Assembly: GCA_037447655.1 (NCBI GenBank)
Contig: JBBHKE010000480.1
Span: 108,498 to 172,497 of the forward strand
DNA length: 64,000 nucleotides
Direction of reading: 5' to 3'
DNA from: Zygnema cylindricum
Lineage: Eukaryota > Streptophyta > Zygnematophyceae > Zygnematales > Zygnemataceae
How positions within the stretch are numbered: position 1 is the first letter of the stretch; each line of letters opens with the position of its first letter. The position numbers and the translations under genes are program-made. Below the pieces are notes generated by a model, which worked only from the letters and a program-made list of their open reading frames with translations, was not told the DNA's origin and ran no database searches. This document shows positions 56,050-64,000 of the stretch, in pieces.

Positions 56050-56164
56050 TAGTACAGTTCTGAAGTTGCTGACGTGGATATTTAGATAAACATCCATAAG
56101 GTTTAGGGTACGTCCCCATGTAATCGGTACTTTAATAAAGTATTTTGGACTGTAGTGAAGATTT

Positions 56165-56767
56165 TGTTGGTTTTTGACGATCTTTGGCAACACATCGATT
56201 CTGACAGAAGTACCGATTTGCATATGTGCAACGTGACGTGACGTGACGAATCAAAATGTACGGAATTGAACCGAACGACAACATGTTTGATTAAATGCTT
56301 TGTGTACGGAATTGTATACAGACGTGCGGCGATTCCCGGTGGACAATCAATATGTAAATAGATTTAGATTGAACCATACTTTAATGACTTATTTAGTGTA
56401 GGCTTTTTCTTTGCATAGAAAAGACAGAACAGAGCAGACAGAAAGATAACTCTTCATAAATCAATTTCACAGAGCAAGTTAGACATACAGAGACTAAGAC
56501 AAAGGAGAATAGATTTGCCTTTATTATAAAGTCTTTGTAACAAATTGTCCTAAAATGACCATAATTGAAAACTACGGCTATTCCTGAGATCCTATCTTGT
56601 CTATTCTGTCTATTTTCTAAATATCTCTCCCTACTCTACATCATTCCTATCTCTATTTTTTCTGTGACTCTCTAAGCCCCTTTTGCGTGTTTGATCCGCG
56701 GCCGGTCCATTTCGTTTGTGGTTACGGGAATCCTTCCTGTTAGCTCGGATGACCAAGCAGGTGAGAG
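56165..56767 (+). mobile_element. Element F 5' LTR, copy 2
   Basis: Identical by eye to 48433-49035. Preceded by GATTT (56160-56164), which nearly matches GATTC after the 3' LTR (61111-61115), a probable 5-bp target duplication. Confidence 0.7.
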
Positions 56768-58541
56768 GGTAGAGACAAAACAAACATGTCACAACCCAGA
56801 TCACAAAGACTCTGTCTGCAATTCGAGCATTCAGATCAATGAAGACCATAGCGGAGAGGAGTGCAATTCGAGCATTCAGATCAAAGAAGAGCACAGCGGA
56901 GAGGAGACAGGCAAAGCTACTGACAATCGAAGAGAGAAAGCTGGAAACAAAAAGATCTCTAACGAATTCATTGCAGGCCAAACTCTAAACAGCGACACGG
57001 TCTCACACGTGTACCTCTTTTTGAAAGCAGATGCTACAGAAAGGGAAGGTCTGCCGGGAGGGCAGATAGAAGGGGAAGAAGAACTCACCATTTCAGAGAA
57101 GCAATCAGAGGAGATCCACCATCAGCCGAGAGCATGTGGCTGTATCTCTGTCCGCAATCTTCCGAGGGAGCCGCCAAATCAAATGGTTGAGGGCTCCGTC
57201 CTTCAACCTACACATCCCAAAGTCAGAAGCATCATTGGATGGGACTCCATTCAGCCGACGAGAAAGGAGTCAAGCAAGAAAGACACAAACAGAGTTCTAA
57301 CCCTGCATAGAAAAAATACATGCAGCAAACAGAAAGGTTGCACATTTAACTCTGCAGATGTTGCTGCGACAACGAATGGAAAGATGGAATACGGCTCAGA
57401 CAAGTCAACAACCATAATCAGCCCCAAGTGGAGTCAAGAGAATCGAGATCCTAAGATTAAGGGTCACCCATCTCAAGAGGAGACGGGAAGGAGATCTTAC
57501 CTCAAAAAGGTCTGAGATCTGGTGTCTCAGAACGACGCCACGCTTAACCGCATTGCCTCAGAATGGCTAAAGTTCACACAGGGCGACGAAGAAATCTGCC
57601 TAGCAGGCATACAGAATGCACAAAGTCGACTCAGTGCGCCATTCTCAATTTTCAAAAAGGACCAACGAAGTGTCTTGCACAGTGAATCAGAATGCCAGTC
57701 TGCGAAGCAAATCAATACTGAGATGAAAGGAGGAAGCAAAGGTGGCACACGCATGATTGCAACAACGCATCAAAAAAAATTCATCGAAAGTCAGAACGCA
57801 CCAAACTTTGCAACAGACTTTGCAACAGAGAAAACCGCCAATCCTCAATCGGAGACAACAAATGCAAGCATTGACAAAATCAGGTCAGGCAGTAAGACAT
57901 TTGATTCAAAGAAAAAATCAAAGAGGATCAACGAAAAGGGTCATAGTTCCACTCACCAAATAGAAGATGTTTTGAACAAGGAGATCGAGCGAGCTTCGGA
58001 GATCATCGGTAGCCGAGTGGCTACATGCGGTCCCATGAGCACAGATCTGCGTCATGTCGATCAAGGCAGTATGAGTAAGGACAGCGATCTGCAAAATAGA
58101 AGGAAAAATATTAATGTGTTGGTAAACGGACATGGAGAGGAGGGGAACAAGCAAGGAGTAGGAGGCAAATGGAGGGAGCACAAGGACAACCAAGAAGTGG
58201 GAGGCAATCAGCGAGCATCACTCATCAAATCAGACAACAAGGTCATCCGCTTTAAAGTATACAAGAAAAATGGGAGCAAAGGTAACAAAGACGACAACTC
58301 ACCATCGGAAAAGGGATTCGAATCCAAACGTTCCTCCAGTCAAGTCCGCTTCAGCACCAAATCCAAAGGAGGCATGGTATCCTCCACCTCCACTTTTCCA
58401 ATCTATAGCGGACCATCACAAAGAGGGTGCAAAGTCATCACAGGCGATGAAGCGCTCTGCCAAACAGGTGAAATGCATGTCAGTAACTCCACCAGAAAAA
58501 GAGAAGATTCATGCATCACATTTACTCACACCAAAAATTGA
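56691..58541 (+). CDS. Element F, long unrecognised frame broken by one TGA, copy 2
   Basis: Encodes the same residues as 48959-50809 with no difference, including the in-frame TGA at 57513-57515 and the tandem 15-residue repeat. Unknown function. Confidence 0.4.
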
Positions 58542-58881
58542 TTATTGGAAAGTGAGGAAGGAAGCTCAAATGAGGAGTAAGCTAATTTTTGACAAAGTTG
58601 CAGCTAAGATAAAGGCAAATACAGGAAAGGAGGTCGTGAGGAACCCAATCCTACCGTTAATTTATTCAACTGGGGAGAGAGAAGATTTGGCAAGGACAAA
58701 GACACGCGTCCTCTCGAAGAAAGACACCTTAAGGGAAGGAAATCCACCTATAGAAGGAGCAATTGTCATCGAGGCCGCCGGTAAGGAATTTGCAAGCAGT
58801 GGAGGAGCAAGTACGTTTTGCATCAAAAAAAATAAGACTAGTGAACGAAAGAAGAAAAACAAGAAAAAAAAACGTAAGTAA
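58270..58881 (+). CDS. Element F, overlapping 203-codon frame, copy 2
   Basis: Identical to 50538-51149. It overlaps the preceding frame in a different register and ends in a Lys-rich tail. Unknown function. Confidence 0.3.
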   Translation: MGAKVTKTTTHHRKRDSNPNVPPVKSASAPNPKEAWYPPPPLFQSIADHHKEGAKSSQAMKRSAKQVKCMSVTPPEKEKIHASHLLTPKIDYWKVRKEAQMRSKLIFDKVAAKIKANTGKEVVRNPILPLIYSTGEREDLARTKTRVLSKKDTLREGNPPIEGAIVIEAAGKEFASSGGASTFCIKKNKTSERKKKNKKKKRK

Positions 58882-59953
58882 AAATTATTTTGATGTCCTT
58901 TTATGCTCTTGCCACATGATAGTGAAAACGGAAAAGAGTGCAAAAGACAGACAGCAGCAAAGGAAGTTGGAACTCACCAGAGAGGAGCAGAGATTCCGAA
59001 GAAAGTGGGAGAAGCCTCAAAGGAGCTCTCCACTTGTCACCCCATGGAGCCGGTCAAAAGGGAATCTGGCCAAGTAAGTAACAGGTTAGTTAACTTGGCA
59101 GAAGAGGGACCGAAGCTAAAAATTTGGGAAAGAAAAACTTTCAAAGAAGCATTCTTGACCGAAATTGATTTAATTGAGAAATAAGACATGAGGGGATTAA
59201 TAGAGAAAGACTCATCTTACCTTTTTGTGACCAAGGTTCTTCCGAATCCACCATCTATAAGGGTTCTAAATACGGCCACGGTTCAGTCGGCCACAATTTC
59301 GAGAGGAGAACATCCGCAAAGCACAGCGGAAGACGTGATGGGAAAAGTCTAAGGTGTTAGTTTCCAATCCATGTTATCCCAGATTAGGTCAAGTGCAAAT
59401 GCTATGAAATCTAAGAGTCAAAAAGCAAATAAAGGAAAGATTGGAAAGACATCTAGTAGGATTTAGGAGCTGGAAACATTTAAAGATGTAAATGAATTAA
59501 AAGAATTCAGCCATAAAGACTCAATAGCAGCTGCACGAAAGAAAAGGGGAGATAGATCTCTTAACTTGATAGTTGCCAAAAAGGAGTCTAGAGGGAATCC
59601 TGACAAATGCATTGAAACAAGGCTTGAGGGTAGAAAGGAAAGCTTACCTCACCGAATTCATGACAAAGAAAAATATCTTGGACAGGCGCAGATTAGAAGG
59701 TCCCACACCCGAGCACGATCTGGAAGCCGTGGCTGGGGAGAAGGAAAGAAGAAACCTAAACGCCATCGAGGAAAGCCTAAGCCTTAGTATTCTAGAATAC
59801 GTGCTAAACGATGACAGTCTGAGGAGAAAAGATAAGGACTTTGATGACGAGACTCTAAGTGAAACCCTAAAGAAGAAAGGTTTCAGACAGGGAAATTCCA
59901 AAGGACAGAATGAACCTGTATTTCAAAGTACTAACTATTTTATGAATGAATAA
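58882..59953 (+). pseudogene. Element F, decayed middle coding region, copy 2
   Basis: Same frames as 51150-52221. The last frame (59573-59953) differs at three residues, which marks where the two blocks start to diverge. Confidence 0.35.
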
Positions 59954-60599
59954 AGTACAGGACGTACCTTTGTGAACGTGCGACGAAGGCGCAAAGTACC
60001 TATTGAGTCGTACATTGGGAATTGTCGAAGTTTCATCGTCGCCGCGAATGGAAAAATCGAACGGACGAAATTAATCAGGTCGTTGGAACAACAATTGGAA
60101 AATTCTACGACGAAACACACGGTACCGATTAACATTGGAAATCCACGGTCGAGACGAAACGAAACATTATTCTCCTCGTACAACGAGGATAAAAGACACA
60201 TCAGGTGGTCCCCAAATTAATCCTTTGGCACGTGCAGAAAGCGCCAGCAACGCAGTGACCTTAGGCGCCATACGCGCCCCAATTGGTCATACTTTGACGA
60301 AAGGTCATCTTTGGACCACATGTGGTCCCCACGGGGTCATATTCTAAATGGATCCAAAATCAGTTCACGTCAACGGAGCGAAAGAACATATCGGCTCCAA
60401 ACCGCCTCGAGTGTACGGCTACCAGTTTTTATATCAAGAAAAATCCCCCGAGTTTTTTATTCTGACGGAAATTATCAGCGACGACATTATATCGGATGTA
60501 TCGCGCAAAGCTCGAGTGGGAGTGTTGGTTTTTGACGATCTTTGGCAAAACATCGATTCTGACAAAAGTACCGATTTGCATATGTGCAACGTGACGTGA
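59954..60599 (+). pseudogene. Element F, 3' coding region running into the LTR, copy 2
   Basis: Counterpart of 52222-52867 with the same shift and stop, but several substitutions (e.g. IAAANGK to IVAANGK). A start at 60348 opens an 83-codon frame whose last 25 codons are within the LTR. Confidence 0.4.
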
Positions 60600-61110
60600 C
60601 GTGACGAATCGAAATGTACGGAATTGAACCGAACGACAACATGTTTGAATGAATGCTTTGTGTACGGAATTGTGTACAGATGTGCGCCAATTCCCAGTGG
60701 ACAATCAATGTGTAAATAGATTTAGATTGGACCACACTTTAGTGACTTATTTAGTGCAGGCTTTTTGTTTGCATAGAAAAGACAGAACAGAGCAGACAGA
60801 AAGATAACTCTTCATCCATCAATTTCACAAAGCAAGTTAGACATACAGAGAGTAAGACAAAGCTACTATAAAGTCTTTGTAACAAATTGTCCTAAAATGA
60901 CCATAATTGAAAGCTACAGGTATTCCTGAGATCCTATCTTGTCTATTCTGTCTATTTGCTAAATATCTCTCCCTACTCTACATCATTCCTATCTCTATTG
61001 TTTTTTCGACTCCCTAAGCCCCTTTTGCGTGTTTGATCTGCGGCCGGTCCATTTCGTCTGTGGTTACGGAAATACTTCCCGTTAGCTCGGTTGACCGACG
61101 AGGCGCGACA
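60523..61110 (+). mobile_element. Element F 3' LTR, copy 2
   Basis: TGTTGG start after GAGTGGGAG, end ..GCGCGACA. It differs from 52791-53386 by several percent and small indels, although the upstream block is nearly identical. Confidence 0.7.
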
Positions 61111-62002
61111 GATTCCCCGTACTACTTTGAAGAGCGTTCTAATGTGCGAAAATGAAATCGGAACTTTGACATGTGACTTTTGTAGATGTAGGTACAACTT
61201 GTGACGATTGAAGCCGACTACGAAACTTCCGACGATTTGTGACGCCAACAAAAACAGCGACAGTGGTTGACATCTAGAATTTTGTAAAATTGTAGATGTT
61301 TAGGGTTTGGTGAAATTGTGACGTCGCGCTCACTTGTGACAATGTTGACGTCACTGATTCAAGAACTTTATGCCATGGTTTCCCGATTTCATTTTTTCTA
61401 CTTTTCTCATTCGACTTGCCATTAAAAAAAAACCTAAAAATTGTCAAAACAAATATTTTTCAAAGATCTTACATTTTATATCAATATTGTCGTGTCTCAT
61501 TCTAAAAAGTGTGAGATAAAAGCGATGGTTTGAGAGGGAGAGGGGAGAGGCGACGACGGCGAAAAATCATCCAAAGGACCCATGAATGAAAGTGGAGGTC
61601 CGAGACCCCTGCAAACTTTTTCCGTACATGCGCGTGACGGCCGCGGAGAAAAATAGCGAGGACTCTCCCCATTCCAAAAAAAATGCTCTTGTGTGGCGCG
61701 TGCGTGGGTCGGTTTTCATTCGCTGTTTGGGCGGTACTTTAACTAAAATCACCCCCTCGAGGTGATTTTGGATGAAGTTTTTTCTGGGTTGGATTCTCTT
61801 GCCCGGGGGTCGAAAAGGGGAAAACACCAAAATGCGTTCACATGACGACAAACAGGCCGTACATCCAATGTATGAATTTACGTTCACTGTACTTTGGTAA
61901 ACATGATTTTATCGTATGGCTAAAGTTTTTGTCAGTTCCCTGAGTTTTAGGGCAAAAAGACAGAGAAAAGTAGATACTTTAACACATGGGGACGTACCCT
62001 TA

Positions 62003-63875
62003 GGCTTTTCGCCTACACGTAAGTACGGTACTTTTTTGATTCCCGCCCAATCACAAACTCCATTAAAAACTAAAAAAAAAAAAAACTACTCATATTGACT
62101 GCAAATGTCCATTGTAACGGAGAGCCGTACGTTTGGCTGTCGTTTGTAATAAAGGTAGGGCTTTTAGGTTTTTTTAGGGTTTGTATTTGTAATGAAAAAA
62201 TAACCTTATTGGTCGACTGCGGGTAAAATCGCTTGAATGTCCGCGAACTTTCCACGCTAAGGGCGGGCTCTATGTTACAACGGACACTTCTCCGTTTGAT
62301 GTGCCGCATTTGCTAGCGCCAACATTGTCCAGCGTGGAGGTGACGTGGCAGCTACAAATATTGGACAGATTTTTCTCGAAGATATTGAATCCAGACATGT
62401 TCTCTGTTGTATTTCTGACATCTGACACCGTATGTACCTGTACTATTCACGAAATAGCCTCCTCCGTACTAGAATCTTACCAGCTTCAGATTTGGGTGTC
62501 CGTACAGATGGCTTCTTCCAACAGATTTTTATGTCACGCTATAATAGCTTTTCTGTCAGTAGATTCGTTGTAAATTACACGTGTACTCGGCGCTTGTCAG
62601 CCTCATTTTGCAGTGTAAAACGTGCGTGAAGGACAAAACTCGGGAACAGGACCAATAAATTTATGGAAGTTGGGAGAAGTACAGTAAACGTACGGTAGGG
62701 TACTTTCAAAATCATTTGGAATATCTGTGGACACGCGCAATTGACGTTATTTTGGTCAATCGAAATAATTGTCTACAAAAAGTGTCACTCAACTGCCGAA
62801 ATGCGATATTCTCCTGTACGGTAGAAACGTATCATGACTTTTTAGATTTATAAAATACGCTATTTGGCAGCCGTTGGATTAACCCGAGCATATGGTTAGG
62901 GCTGGGGGCTGTCGGACCAATACACGTGTCAAAAAACGAACCGCAAGTATAGATTGGTGTAGCCGAATCAGGCGGACCTTTCAAATTTTTTATTTCGCGT
63001 ATAATTTACGGAGAATATTAAAAAAAAACGAAAAGACACTAAAATTGCACCTAAATTTTTGAGAAACTTTTTTGTCTACGGAAATAGGAAAGTGATTCGC
63101 CCAGATTTACGGAATTACAAAACAAAAAAAACAAAATAACTACACATAATTATGTTCATCCCGGAGTTTTTTTTTTACTTTGTTTGTAATGACTACAGCG
63201 CGATTCGTGACTGGCCAAACATCAAATTTTATATTAATGTTGAATATAATTGTTTGAATTACATGTTGGATATAGGTGGTGATTTTTTTTTTTTTAAGGT
63301 ATATTGAGTTTCAATGATTCACACATTAATTGTAACTCTGTAGAGAAAATAATTAAAAATAATAATAATATCAATAAGATCATGTGAGTTTTAGTGTGCA
63401 CGAGGTATTTTTGAATTTGGCACAGGTTTTCTAATTTAAAACACATTCAAACTAATCAAAGAAACGGTTTTTCATTAAAACGATCGTTGAAACGTTTGTC
63501 CTTTTACAAAGTGTTGTTTAAATCCAACAATGATCCCGTTACTCCATTTTTATTTGCGTTGTAGATTAAATGAATAATGAATTACAACCAAAAAATAGCT
63601 TGTAAATGGTTTTATTGTAAAAACAGATGCATGACACTTAAAAAGTTTAAAATCACAAAAAAATAAAAAAGTTAGCTGCAGTACAGTTAGACCTAAAACA
63701 TACGACGTCGTGCGAACAGTCGCATGGCACGATTAGGGTTCCGATTCGACAAAATCACTATCGCATCAAGTCGCACCGCATTTCAAGCGACAGCTTCCTT
63801 TGCCGACGCCACGTCAGTCGCGTCACATCAGACCACGTCGCATTGCTGTCAGATACTGTAGAGTCGCACTCGCTA
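62003..63875. other. No gene seen
   Basis: AT-rich intergenic sequence with homopolymer runs. A 90-codon frame at 62301-62573 shows no recognisable motif or splice context and is not called. Confidence 0.5.
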
Positions 63876-64000
63876 CACCGCGCATCGTTATTAGTGTCAA
63901 AGTTTAAATAGTGTGTAAGTAAATATACCGTCATTGACTCTAATTAAGAATTTGAATTTTTGAAAAAAAAAGGTTTATTCTAATTTCGGCGTTAACGCTA
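63876..64000. mobile_element. TA-flanked MITE running off the window
   Basis: Left terminus CACCGCGCATCGTTATTAG after TA (63874-63875), followed by AGTGTCAAAGTTTAAATAG. The right end is beyond the window. Confidence 0.6.

Larger units (their letters stand above)
54526..61110 (+). repeat. Large duplicated block, copy 2
   Basis: Second copy of 46795-53386. It begins GATTGATCAACTCG inside the Copia E-type LTR, fused directly to the LRR relic. It continues past its right end into the remainder of a Harbinger-like element, which copy 1 lacks. Confidence 0.9.
56106..61999. mobile_element. PIF/Harbinger-like element 3 hosting element F
   Basis: Ends GGGTACGTCCCCATGT and ACATGGGGACGTACCC with TTA duplications at 56103-56105 and 62000-62002. 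Without the inserted element F it would be about 0.95 kb, close to the 770-780 bp relatives at 826 and 29848. The right arm (61111-61999) carries GTGACGTC-rich sequence and no recognised transposase. Confidence 0.75.

Noticed and set aside
62301-62629. Two overlapping frames near the right end
   Set aside because: No recognisable motif, atypical composition and no splice or promoter context.

Overview
The window comes from a large, repeat-rich nuclear genome of a green streptophyte. Supporting evidence: a spliced plant-type PR-1/CAP gene, a relic LRR receptor-kinase gene with a GxGxFGxVYK loop, Ty1/Copia elements whose primer site matches the anticodon arm of plant initiator tRNA-Met, and long introns. 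The species cannot be named. A Ty3/Gypsy element carrying a cytosine-methyltransferase-like domain would fit a charophyte alga or a seed-free land plant better than a typical angiosperm, but that is inference.

Layout. 1-7 kb: mostly MITEs (a Tc1/mariner-like family with TA duplications, a PIF/Harbinger-like element with TTA duplications, and a TTAA-flanked element), plus two weak unrecognised coding stretches. 7.25-12.29 kb, minus strand: the only apparently intact host gene, six exons, predicted to encode a secreted protein of about 288 residues with a novel N-terminal domain (possibly MiAMP1-like) fused to a PR-1 CAP domain. 12.9-18.3 kb: more MITEs, then a 1.1 kb polypyrimidine tract flanked by short hairpin repeats.

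18.3-45.8 kb: nested LTR retrotransposons. A Copia fragment (18.3-20.5) abuts two copies of a second Copia family (20.5-21.1 and 21.1-24.15). The second of these is cut by a Gypsy element (24.15-37.7), whose middle is disrupted by a 10-N assembly gap, Copia LTR pieces, a Harbinger-like MITE and a TA-type MITE. The Gypsy polyprotein carries the C-terminal part of a C5-cytosine methyltransferase upstream of RT and a degenerate PHD-type zinc finger after integrase. A LINE reverse-transcriptase relic (38.0-39.0, minus strand) and a structurally complete but mutated Copia element (39.36-45.77, target duplication AGAGA) follow.

46-62 kb: a roughly 6.6 kb block is present twice (offset 7731-7732). 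Each block holds a Copia fragment nested in a MITE, an intact MITE, and an LTR-flanked element of about 4.95 kb that encodes unrecognised proteins but no visible reverse transcriptase. The second copy of that element sits inside a PIF/Harbinger-like element. A broken LRR receptor-kinase gene separates the two blocks. The last 2 kb are AT-rich, with a MITE end running off the window.

Nothing here behaves as an operon. The window records serial insertion, decay and rearrangement around one defence-type gene. The points most worth follow-up are the methyltransferase/PHD Gypsy element, the CAP fusion gene, the half-tRNA primer sites, the tRNA-like sequence inside Copia LTRs, and the mosaic duplicated RT-less LTR element.
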